Below, piece after piece: positions 41,308-48,218 of a DNA stretch of 64,000 nucleotides. The stretch covers positions 47,219 to 111,218 of the forward strand of contig NZ_JAAIKO010000025.1 of assembly GCF_016107395.1 (NCBI RefSeq). Direction: 5' to 3'. The DNA comes from Streptomyces fildesensis (lineage in GTDB: Bacteria; Actinomycetota; Actinomycetes; Streptomycetales; Streptomycetaceae). Made by a program: the position numbers and the translations under genes. The stretch's first letter is position 1, and each line of letters starts with the position of its first letter. Under the pieces are notes generated by a model. That model was given only the letters and a program-made list of their open reading frames with translations. It was not told where the DNA came from and did not search any database.

Positions 41308-42678
41308 TTACTCGGTGACCGGGCGGGGCCGGAGCTTGATCAGCGACGGCGGTCCAGCGGTGACGAGCGGGGGCAGCACGGGCCGGAAGGCTGCCAGCTC
41401 GGGCAGGTCCGGGGTCAGGTGCGCGGTCTCGTTGCAGGCGGTGACGGCCTGGCGGAGGGTGGTGTGCGGGGTGCGGGTGCGGTACCAGCCGCCGGAGTAG
41501 TCGCCCACGATCGCGGTCCCGGGACGTTCGGCAGAGATCGCTTGGACGGACAGGACAGCGTCCGGGGAGATGTCGCCAAAGGCCATCTTCGCCGAGGCTT
41601 CATCGTTGACCCGGTGCGAGGTGCGGCCGGTCAACTGGGCTCGGAGCATGGTGATTCCGTCACCGAGTTCGGACCCGAAGCGCTGCCCGCACACCTCCAG
41701 GTAGATCCCGGCGGCACGGCCGAGCTGAGCGAGCCGAACCAGAGCGGTGATGATCCGATCCCGGCGCTTCTTCTCTGCCGTGTTCGCCCACAACGCCAGC
41801 TCAGCCACCTCATCAATCACGACGACCACCGGCACCGGCCGCATCTTCTCGGGCAGGCCCCAGATGTCGGCGGTGATCTCCGCATCCGGGATGTCCGCAC
41901 TGATGCGCTGCTCACGCCGGATGATCCGGTACGTGCCGGCCATCCGGTCCACGAGGGCTTCCAGCAGGAGTACCGCACTGTCGGGGTTGTCAGCGAGGGC
42001 GGAGAAGCGGCGGGCCAGCGGGGCGAGTTCGACGGCCTGTTTGCAGTCGATCCCGACCAGCGCTACACGCTGCGCAGCGAGCTCTTTGACGAGGTTGCGT
42101 TGGTAGACGGACTTGCCGGACTGAGTGGCGCCGAGGTTCAGGGCGTGCGGGATCTGGCGGTAGTCGCGGTACTGGACCGAGCCGTCATCACGCAGCGCCA
42201 CCGGAACCCGCATGGTGCCGCGGTCGGTCTTAGCCGGCATCTGCACCCGCTTGAGCACGTCGTACCCGGTCATCCGCAGCTCGACCACACCCGCCCGGAG
42301 CTCCCGGGAGGTGACGCCGTAGGCGCGGAAGGAGTGCCGTAGGCGATCGGTCGAGGCGGCGACGTCGAAGGCGTCCTGTCCCGGGCGCAGTCCCAGGCGC
42401 AGGACCAATCCGGTACGGGTGACCCGGGTCCGCAGGAGTCGCGGTGGGCGGTCCGGCGGGACTTCCCGGCGGGCCATCCGAGCCAGCACCAGACGCAACC
42501 GAGACGGCGGAACGGTCAGCCCGCACGCCTCCATCACCGAGTTGTAGGTGAAGGCGATCCGGACCAGCGCCACCAGAGCGCCGAAGGTCATCCAGTACCA
42601 AGCCGGACGCTTCGACCGAAGCAGCACCACCCCGGCAACCACGAGCGCCAGCAGGACCAGGACTAATGTCCCCCGCAC
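41308..42678 (-). CDS. FtsK/SpoIIIE-like DNA translocase (TraB-like, conjugal transfer)
   Basis: A 456-aa membrane-anchored ATPase. Two N-terminal TM segments (about 3-22 and 28-46) are followed by the translocase domain with Walker A GATQSGKS (183-190) and Walker B VVVVIDE (about 284-290). The C-terminal part includes FGDISPDAVLSVQAI. TraB-type proteins pump double-stranded element DNA to the recipient. GTG 42678 lies 5 bp after the upstream gene's stop. Codon 5 is TTA (42664-42666), so translation should need the bldA tRNA. The frame runs on upstream to 42783 but overlaps that gene. Confidence 0.9.
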   Translation of the reverse strand: MRGTLVLVLLALVVAGVVLLRSKRPAWYWMTFGALVALVRIAFTYNSVMEACGLTVPPSRLRLVLARMARREVPPDRPPRLLRTRVTRTGLVLRLGLRPGQDAFDVAASTDRLRHSFRAYGVTSRELRAGVVELRMTGYDVLKRVQMPAKTDRGTMRVPVALRDDGSVQYRDYRQIPHALNLGATQSGKSVYQRNLVKELAAQRVALVGIDCKQAVELAPLARRFSALADNPDSAVLLLEALVDRMAGTYRIIRREQRISADIPDAEITADIWGLPEKMRPVPVVVVIDEVAELALWANTAEKKRRDRIITALVRLAQLGRAAGIYLEVCGQRFGSELGDGITMLRAQLTGRTSHRVNDEASAKMAFGDISPDAVLSVQAISAERPGTAIVGDYSGGWYRTRTPHTTLRQAVTACNETAHLTPDLPELAAFRPVLPPLVTAGPPSLIKLRPRPVTE

Positions 42679-42683
42679 GCCGA

Positions 42684-43037
42684 TCAGCCCTTGCCGTTCG
42701 AGGTAGCCGCAGAGATCGCGGTAACCGCAGCGGCTCGGAAGGCGATCCCGTGCCGCTTGGTGCCGTTGAACTCGTTCTCCCACGGCCGGGCCACCAGACC
42801 CGTCAGCGCCACCAGCGTGCCCATGACCAGCTCACCGGTAATGCCCGACTCGACCACCGTCACGGTCATGACCTCGGCCTCACCGTTGGCCACGAACATC
42901 ACGTCCACCGTCTTGAGCGGCTGGCCAGTGTCGCTGTCGACGGCCATCACGCCGTTCTTCTTGTCCTTCATCTTCGTCTGCGGAGGCTGCGCCACCATCA
43001 CGGTCGCAGCGTTCACGTCTACGGGGATCTGACGCAC
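42684..43037 (-). CDS. SCO3933-like AICE protein, possible regulator
   Basis: A 117-aa basic, soluble protein. RQIPVDVNAATVMVAQ near the N-terminus and KKNGVMAVDSDTGQPLKTVD match the small SCO3933-like family found next to TraB genes of AICEs, sometimes called a regulatory protein. GTG 43037 has GAGGAG upstream. It is the first gene after two GntR-type operator palindromes and is followed after 5 bp by the translocase gene, so repression there should silence transfer. The function is unproven. Confidence 0.78.
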   Translation of the reverse strand: MRQIPVDVNAATVMVAQPPQTKMKDKKNGVMAVDSDTGQPLKTVDVMFVANGEAEVMTVTVVESGITGELVMGTLVALTGLVARPWENEFNGTKRHGIAFRAAAVTAISAATSNGKG

Positions 43038-43070
43038 GATCGCACTCCTCTAGAAGTGACACCCTCCTGC

Positions 43071-43122
43071 ACTCATGTACAGGAGTAGTGATTAGAAGAG
43101 TGCCCGACTCCTGTACATGAGT
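43071..43122. promoter_or_regulatory. two GntR-type operators upstream of the transfer operon
   Basis: ACTCATGTACAGGAGT (43071-43086) and its exact reverse complement ACTCCTGTACATGAGT (43107-43122) are centred 36 bp apart. A third copy lies at the NUDIX/GntR divergent promoter. They are probably bound by the GntR/UTRA protein encoded at 43175-43954. Confidence 0.7.
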
Positions 43123-43157
43123 CAACCCGCCACTAGAAAGAATCTTGTGGCGGGTTG
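43123..43157 (-). terminator. terminator after the GntR gene
   Basis: Perfect 11-bp arms CAACCCGCCAC / GTGGCGGGTTG (43123-43133 and 43147-43157) just past the gntR stop, abutting the operator at 43107-43122. Confidence 0.7.
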
Positions 43158-43174
43158 TCAGATCTGATGGGCGA

Positions 43175-43954
43175 TCAATCGCCCGCAGGGAAGCGGTAGT
43201 CCAGAACGAACTGGTCAGCGGCCATGATCGTGTCGCAGACCTCGACTACGCGGCCCTCGTGTGTCATCGCATCCCGTACGAGATGGATCACCGGGGAGCC
43301 TGGGCTGAGAGCCAAGGCAGACGTCTCAGGCTTGGTCGCCAGCCGCGCCCGCACGGTCTCCGTGAACTCCGCAAGGGTGTGGCCGTGCTCTTCAAGGCGC
43401 GCGTAGATCCCGCCACCACCGGGGTTCTCGGCGAACATCTCCGGGATGTCCTTCACCACGTCCCACGGCAGGTAGGAGGTCGCTTCCTCCGTCGGAGTGC
43501 CATCGCGGAAGTACCGGCGCTTGCGTGCCAGCACCTTCGTTCCGGCCGGCACGTCCAACCTCACTGCGATCTCAGGCGGAGCGTCAACCGGTCCGATGAA
43601 GAGGACGTTCACGCCAGGTTTGCCACCGGACTGCTCAGCTTCTGCCAGGTAGGCGGCCTTCCCTGCCTTGCGGTGGGCCCGACGGAAGCGGTCGGAGGAC
43701 TTCCGCTGCACAGGCGGACGGGAGCGGACGAACGATCCCCGCCCATGGTGGGTCTCGATCAGTTGAGCCGTACGCAGCTCCGCGACTGCCTTGCGTACGG
43801 TGCCGGAAGCGGCGGTATAGCGGGCCATCAGGTCCGCTTCACTCGGCACGGCATCGCCGGGCGCCAACGTGCCTGCCCGGATCTGTGCGGCGAGGTCACC
43901 TGCGATCAGCAGGTACTTCGCCTGGGCCGTAGAAGCCACCTCAGCACTCGCCAT
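43175..43954 (-). CDS. GntR-family (HutC/UTRA) regulator of the AICE
   Basis: A 259-aa GntR regulator. The winged HTH is at about 10-78 (GDAVPSEADLMARY, then TVRKAVAELRTAQLIETHHG); the UTRA domain spans about 105-255. It corresponds in position to KorSA-type repressors of AICEs. ATG 43954 has GGGAAGGA upstream. It diverges from the NUDIX gene, and its own promoter region contains one copy of the palindrome found twice before the transfer operon. Confidence 0.9.
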   Translation of the reverse strand: MASAEVASTAQAKYLLIAGDLAAQIRAGTLAPGDAVPSEADLMARYTAASGTVRKAVAELRTAQLIETHHGRGSFVRSRPPVQRKSSDRFRRAHRKAGKAAYLAEAEQSGGKPGVNVLFIGPVDAPPEIAVRLDVPAGTKVLARKRRYFRDGTPTEEATSYLPWDVVKDIPEMFAENPGGGGIYARLEEHGHTLAEFTETVRARLATKPETSALALSPGSPVIHLVRDAMTHEGRVVEVCDTIMAADQFVLDYRFPAGD

Positions 43955-43974
43955 AGTCCTTCCCTGTCTCCTAT

Positions 43975-43990
43975 TCTCCTGTACATGAGT
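43975..43990. promoter_or_regulatory. GntR-type operator overlapping the NUDIX start codon
   Basis: TCTCCTGTACATGAGT differs by one base from the 43107-43122 site. The NUDIX ATG (43985-43987) is inside it, and the gntR start is 21 bp away, so one site can govern both genes. Confidence 0.65.
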
Positions 43991-44446
43991 AACAGCCGCC
44001 ACGAAGCCACGTCAACGCCTCTCCACTCCGTGTCTGTGGCCGGAGTCGTCGTACGGCAAGACGGGCGTGTCCTGGCAATCAAGCGCGCCGACAACGGAAC
44101 GTGGGAGCCGCCCGGCGGTGTACTGGAACTCACCGAGACCCTTGAGGACGGCGTTCGTCGGGAGGTCTACGAGGAGACCGGCATCAAGATCCAGGTCGAG
44201 CGGCTGACCGGGGTGTACAAGAACACGGCGCGCGGGATCGTCGCCATCGTGTTCCGCTGCCGTCCCGAGGGCGGCCAGGAGCAGCTCTCCGACGAGTCCA
44301 TCGCGGTCGAGTGGCTGACCCCGGACGAGGTGATCGCCAGCATGGGCGAGGTATACGCCGTGCGCATCACCGACGCACTCCGCGATGACGCTCCTCATGT
44401 CCGCGCACACGATGGGCGCAAGCTGACCAGCTCCATGGACCTCTAA
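43985..44446 (+). CDS. NUDIX hydrolase of the AICE
   Basis: A 153-aa NUDIX hydrolase. The NUDIX box is GGVLELTET then REVYEETG (about 44-66), matching GX5EX7REUXEEXGU. ATG 43985 lies in the third GntR-type palindrome and has no ribosome site, suggesting leaderless or coupled expression. NUDIX genes beside the GntR regulator are usual in pSAM2-type AICEs, where they are linked to transfer control; the substrate is unknown. Confidence 0.92.
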   Translation: MSNSRHEATSTPLHSVSVAGVVVRQDGRVLAIKRADNGTWEPPGGVLELTETLEDGVRREVYEETGIKIQVERLTGVYKNTARGIVAIVFRCRPEGGQEQLSDESIAVEWLTPDEVIASMGEVYAVRITDALRDDAPHVRAHDGRKLTSSMDL

Positions 44447-45111
44447 CGACGCCGAGAGCAAGACGGCCGCATCCTGCGCGGTAGGAGTTTCTCTACTAGA
44501 TCAAGGCGACTCGCTGCGCTCGCCGCTGGCCCGTAGCTCCGGGCCTCCAGGGTCTGCAAGGCAGTCTTCTCTCAGGGAGATCAGGGCCGCGCACAGCGCG
44601 GCGGCGCCGGCCGTCGCCCGGCGCGGCCTCGCCTCCATGTCTGCGCCACCGGCGGACCGCGCCGGCCGCCGTCCGCGCCCACAAGGTGGGGAAAGCACAG
44701 GTCCGGGGATTCGGGGTAGGCGGTGGCGCGCAGTACCAGCCGACAGGTACAGGCAGTGCCTCCGGCGGGGGCGCTCCGACTCTGGGATGGCGGAAACCCG
44801 GACGGCGACCGCAGGTCGTACGTGGTGAAGGTGGGAGCTGCCATCCCGTCCACCGTCGTCCCAGGCAGAGCCGAGCAGTCGCGGCCCAGGGCGTCAAGGT
44901 CGTTCGTACAGTGGCGCGCTCCACCTTGACGCCCTGAACCACGCCCGCTCCACGAAGTGTGGGACGACGGCAGACGGGATGGCAGGCAGGAGCATCGTGG
45001 CGAGCGTGCCGGACAAAGCCGCTTCACCACCCTGACGGACCGCCAGCCCTTGACGTCACGGATCCGATCGTGAGGTGATCACCAGCGACATCAGCCATAC
45101 AGGGGTGGGAC
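44447..45111. other. non-coding AICE segment
   Basis: No ORF here has convincing coding character; the long minus-strand frames are Arg/Pro-rich and lack ribosome sites. It contains a perfect 14-bp inverted repeat (44887-44936). Such regions in AICEs carry the replication origin or the cis-acting transfer locus. Confidence 0.5.
44887..44936. repeat. 14-bp perfect inverted repeat, candidate origin or transfer locus
   Basis: CAGGGCGTCAAGGT (44887-44900) and its exact complement (44923-44936) flank a 22-nt loop in the non-coding part of the element. It is a candidate RepSA nicking site or clt; a terminator is an alternative. Confidence 0.5.
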
Positions 45112-45366
45112 ATGATCCGCGACTACGCCGCAGCACAGCAGGATTCACCTTCGCCGAGCCATCTGTTCCTCATAGCGGCAGGGTTCCTGCTGGGAGGGTT
45201 CTACCTCATCTACAGGCAGCGCCAGTGGAAGCAGGAGCCGCCGCGCCTCGGCCAATCAGTGCACGTGCCCTTCGCGCAGAAGGCATACCTCGTGTGCGGA
45301 TGGGTGTGCGCGGTCTTTGGAACCATCGCTCTGATCACGGCGGTAGGGGTGGCCGCAACCAACTGA
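45112..45366 (+). CDS. small AICE membrane protein near attR
   Basis: An 84-aa protein with two TM segments: HLFLIAAGFLLGGFYLIY (about 17-34) and KAYLVCGWVCAVFGTIALIT (about 57-76), with a basic loop RQRQWKQ between them. ATG 45112 follows AGGGGTGGGA. It is not recognised as a known family. Its position, alone between the non-coding segment and attR, suggests an accessory or entry-exclusion role, but this is speculation. Confidence 0.6.
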   Translation: MIRDYAAAQQDSPSPSHLFLIAAGFLLGGFYLIYRQRQWKQEPPRLGQSVHVPFAQKAYLVCGWVCAVFGTIALITAVGVAATN

Positions 45367-45601
45367 TGAGACGCCCGACGGTGGGGGGTGCGCAGCTGGG
45401 ATCTGACATCGCCGAGTGACAACAACGGCGCCCGACAGACCGCAGCGACCGTCGCGCCCGTAGTTCGTATCGAGGAGCCGTGCCACAGCCGTGCCAGATC
45501 GGGCGGGGACTCACGGGGAATCGCGGTAGCGGGCAGTTCCGGAACGGGATCGTGCCCAGCACCCGCCTAGCGCAGGTCAGCGCGGATCCTCGACACCCGT
45601 C
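45367..45601. other. AICE right-end segment without genes
   Basis: No convincing ORF. It holds the repeat GCCGTGCCAC-AG-CCGTGCCAGAT (45477-45499), matching 34993-35015 at the other end, about 100 bp before attR. It is probably part of the recombination site complex. Confidence 0.5.
45477..45499 (+). repeat. candidate integrase/Xis arm site, right end
   Basis: Identical to 34993-35015 except for the two middle bases, in the same orientation. Two GTGCCA half-sites 11 bp apart suggest paired arm-binding sites. Confidence 0.45.
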
Positions 45602-45647
45602 CTCCTAAAGCTGGTGTCGCAGGTTCGAATCCTGCCTGGGGCACACC
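45602..45647 (+). repeat. attR core (46 bp)
   Basis: An exact copy of 34848-34893 (3' half of tRNA-Arg from the anticodon loop). It carries no complete tRNA gene. Confidence 0.95.
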
Positions 45648-45654
45648 ATCCGCG

Positions 45655-45686
45655 AGGCCCTCCCGTCAGCACTGACGGGAGGGCCT
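45655..45686 (+). terminator. original terminator of tRNA-Arg, displaced by the AICE
   Basis: Perfect 14-bp arms AGGCCCTCCCGTCA / TGACGGGAGGGCCT, GCAC loop, then TTTCGCG. It lies 7 bp past attR, so it presumably followed the tRNA before integration and is now 10.8 kb away. Confidence 0.85.
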
Positions 45687-45770
45687 TTCGCGTGGGCGGC
45701 GAAGTGGTCGGGATACCAATGGTGCCTGTGTGAATCGTGTGAAATGATCCGGCTCGGCTGACTGCCGAGG

Positions 45771-48146
45771 GTGGGGACTCCCGCCGAGTCGGCCGACGGG
45801 ACATCCCGTTCACGCCCTTGGGGGGGCACTATCAAGACTCGTATCGGCGCCGTGACCGGCGCCGCACTCCTCGCCGCGCTCGCGATCCCTGCCGTAGGGC
45901 AGGTCAGCGCGAACGCGGCGACCACCGATCTCTATGTCAACAACGCCGCCGGCGCCCACTGCACGAACGGCGGCACCGGCACGCAGGCCGCACCCTTCTG
46001 CACCGTCCAGGCCGCGGCGGACGTCTCGCTGCCGGGCCAGACGGTGCACATCTCGCGGGGTGACTATCCGCAGAAGCTGAAGCTCACCAGGTCCGGCACC
46101 GCGGACGCGCCGATCACCTTCGTGCACACGACGGTCGACCGGGACGACTCCGACGACCGGGTGTCCATCGGCAACCCTGACGCTCCGACACCCGAGAACG
46201 GGCTGCTGGTCGCGGGGGCTCAGCACATCCGGGTCCAGAACCTGTCCATCACCGGCACCCTCGAGCCGATCCTCTTCGACCACGCGACCGACGTCTCGGT
46301 GACCCGGGCGAACACGTGGGGCGGCTATGAGGGCACCGCCGCGGTGCGCGTCAGCACCGGCTCCAGCAAGGTGACCATCGCGGGATCCCAGCTCGGTGGC
46401 AGCGACGGCCCCGGCGTCCTGGTCGACGAGGGCGCGACCGGCACGGTCGTCAGCACCAATCAGGTCGACACCCGGATCGTGGCGCTGGGCTCGCCCGGCA
46501 CCGTCGTCGTCGGCAACACGGTGCAGTCGCACTGCAACGACGGGATCACCCTCGCCGGCGCCTCGACCGACGCGGTTGTCGAGAACAACGTGATCGACAC
46601 GGGCGACACCGCCGACTACCCGACCAAGCCCTGCAAGGCAGGTGACTCGGACACCGGGCTGACCATCTCGGCGGCGGCAGCGCCGACCGCGAAGGTCGAC
46701 TACAACGTCATCAGCCCGACCAGCGGCGGCCCGGCCTACGACTGGGCCGGCACGACGTACAAGGACCGGGCCGCCTTCACGACCGCGACCGGCCAGGGCA
46801 CCCACGACTTCGTCGCCGATCCCACCATGCCGTACGACGGCAAGTCCCCGCAGATCGCCCCCTGGGTGGACTCGGCGGACGAGAACGCGCCCGGCGTCAT
46901 CGACCTGGACGCCTGGGGCTGGCCGACGCTGGACGACCCGGTCGTGCCGAACACCGGTACCGGAAGCGGATTCCACGACCGCGGCGCGATGGAGTTCCAG
47001 AACTTCGGCGGCGTCTACACCCCGGCCGGCCCGACCCGCGTGCTCGACACCCGCGAGGGCGTCGGCACCGGCGGCGTCAAGGCGCCGGTCCACACCGGTT
47101 CCTCGGTCGACCTGCAGCTCGCCGGTGTCGCGGGCCTTCCGGCCACCGGCGTCCAGGCGGTGACGCTCAACGTCACCGTGGCCAAGCCCTCCAGCGGCGG
47201 ATTCCTGACGGTGTTCCCGCACGGCGCGCAGCGCCCGACCGCGTCCAACCTCAACTGGACGCCGGGGACGACCATCGCCAACCTCGTCACGGTCCCCGTG
47301 GTCGACGGCAAGGTCTCCTTCTACGCCGGCGGCACCGCGGGCGCCGTCGATGTGATCGCCGACCTGGCCGGCTACTACAGCGCCAAGGGCAGCGTCTTCA
47401 CCTCGGCAGGCCCGTCCCGGGTGCTCGACACCCGTGACGGCACCGGCACCGGCGGCGTCAAGGCCCCGGTCGCGCAGGGCGGCGCCGTCGACCTCCAGGT
47501 GGCCGGCGTCAAGGGCGTACCCGCGCAGGGCGTCACCGCGGTCACCCTGAACGTCACCGTGACGAACCCGGTCGGCGGCGGTTTCCTGACCGTCTACCCG
47601 CACGGCCAGGAGCGTCCGACCGCGTCGAACGTCAACTGGACCCCGGGCACGACCATCGCCAACCTCGTCACGGTCCCGGTGATCGACGGCAAGGTCTCGT
47701 TCTACGCCGGCGGTCCCACCGGAAGCGTCGACGTGATCGCCGATGTGGCCGGCTACTACAGCGCCAAGGGGTACAACACCTACCGGCCCGTCGGCCCCTG
47801 GCGGATCATGGACACCCGCTCCGACCAGTACGAGGAAGGCGAGCTGATCCGCAAGGCGGGGACCGTCGCCCCCGGCGCCACCCTGACCCTGTCGGCGCTG
47901 CCCGTTCCCGCCACCTCCGTCGTACTGAACGTCACCGTCACGCAGCCCGCGGCCGGCGGCTTCCTGACGGCCTACCCGGCCGGCGCGCAGCGTCCGCTTG
48001 CGTCGAACATCAACTGGACCCCGGGCCAGACGATTCCGAACCAGGTCGTCGTCCCGGTCGGGGCCAACGGCAAGGTCTCGTTCTACAACGGCAGCAAGGG
48101 TGCGGTGCACCTGGTGATCGACGTCTTCGGCTACCAGGCCCTCTAG
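45771..48146 (+). CDS. secreted beta-helix protein with three C-terminal beta repeats, paralogue 1
   Basis: A secreted protein of 772-791 aa. The signal peptide is KTRIGAVTGAALLAALAIP ending near ANA-A; a right-handed beta-helix domain follows (conserved LYVNNAAGAHC and FCTVQAAADVSLPGQTV) with paired cysteines. Then come three repeats of about 125 aa, each running from VLDTRxGxGT through RPTASN-NWTPG to VIADVAGYYS; the third is the most divergent. I record the canonical GTG 45771, but GGGGGGG lies 4 nt before ATC 45831, whose reading starts exactly at the basic n-region (KTR) of the signal peptide. ATC, or a shifted TTG through the G-run, may be the true start. Function unknown, possibly a surface or matrix protein. 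Confidence 0.82.
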   Translation: MGTPAESADGTSRSRPWGGTIKTRIGAVTGAALLAALAIPAVGQVSANAATTDLYVNNAAGAHCTNGGTGTQAAPFCTVQAAADVSLPGQTVHISRGDYPQKLKLTRSGTADAPITFVHTTVDRDDSDDRVSIGNPDAPTPENGLLVAGAQHIRVQNLSITGTLEPILFDHATDVSVTRANTWGGYEGTAAVRVSTGSSKVTIAGSQLGGSDGPGVLVDEGATGTVVSTNQVDTRIVALGSPGTVVVGNTVQSHCNDGITLAGASTDAVVENNVIDTGDTADYPTKPCKAGDSDTGLTISAAAAPTAKVDYNVISPTSGGPAYDWAGTTYKDRAAFTTATGQGTHDFVADPTMPYDGKSPQIAPWVDSADENAPGVIDLDAWGWPTLDDPVVPNTGTGSGFHDRGAMEFQNFGGVYTPAGPTRVLDTREGVGTGGVKAPVHTGSSVDLQLAGVAGLPATGVQAVTLNVTVAKPSSGGFLTVFPHGAQRPTASNLNWTPGTTIANLVTVPVVDGKVSFYAGGTAGAVDVIADLAGYYSAKGSVFTSAGPSRVLDTRDGTGTGGVKAPVAQGGAVDLQVAGVKGVPAQGVTAVTLNVTVTNPVGGGFLTVYPHGQERPTASNVNWTPGTTIANLVTVPVIDGKVSFYAGGPTGSVDVIADVAGYYSAKGYNTYRPVGPWRIMDTRSDQYEEGELIRKAGTVAPGATLTLSALPVPATSVVLNVTVTQPAAGGFLTAYPAGAQRPLASNINWTPGQTIPNQVVVPVGANGKVSFYNGSKGAVHLVIDVFGYQAL

Positions 48147-48162
48147 GTCCTGCCGCGCTGAT

Positions 48163-48194
48163 GCGGCCCCACCGCCTCCGGGCGGTGGGGCCGC
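48163..48194 (+). terminator. terminator between paralogues 1 and 2
   Basis: Perfect 14-bp arms GCGGCCCCACCGCC / GGCGGTGGGGCCGC with TCCG loop, followed by TTTC. Paralogue 2 therefore probably has its own promoter. Confidence 0.8.
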
Positions 48195-48218
48195 TTTCGG
48201 CACTTCATCTCTTCGCCC

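Larger units (their letters stand above)
34848..45647 (+). mobile_element. AICE-type integrative and conjugative element in tRNA-Arg(CCT)
   Basis: About 10.8 kb between 46-bp direct repeats. From attL it encodes int, xis, a RepSA-like HUH replication initiator, a C5-cytosine methyltransferase, several small spread/transfer proteins, an FtsK/TraB-like DNA translocase, an SCO3933-like protein, a GntR/UTRA regulator and a NUDIX hydrolase, then a largely non-coding stretch before attR. This is the gene set of pSAM2/SLP1-type AICEs, which replicate by rolling circle and transfer double-stranded DNA with a single translocase. All key genes look intact, so it may be functional. No resistance or metabolic cargo is seen. 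Confidence 0.93.

Noticed and set aside
44496..44942. 148-codon minus-strand frame in the AICE right part
   Set aside because: Arg/Pro/Trp-rich translation, no ribosome site, starts inside the inverted repeat; not convincing as a gene.
45602..45647. Second tRNA-Arg gene at the right end of the AICE
   Set aside because: Only the 3' half from the anticodon loop is present; the acceptor 5' strand and D-arm are missing. It is attR.
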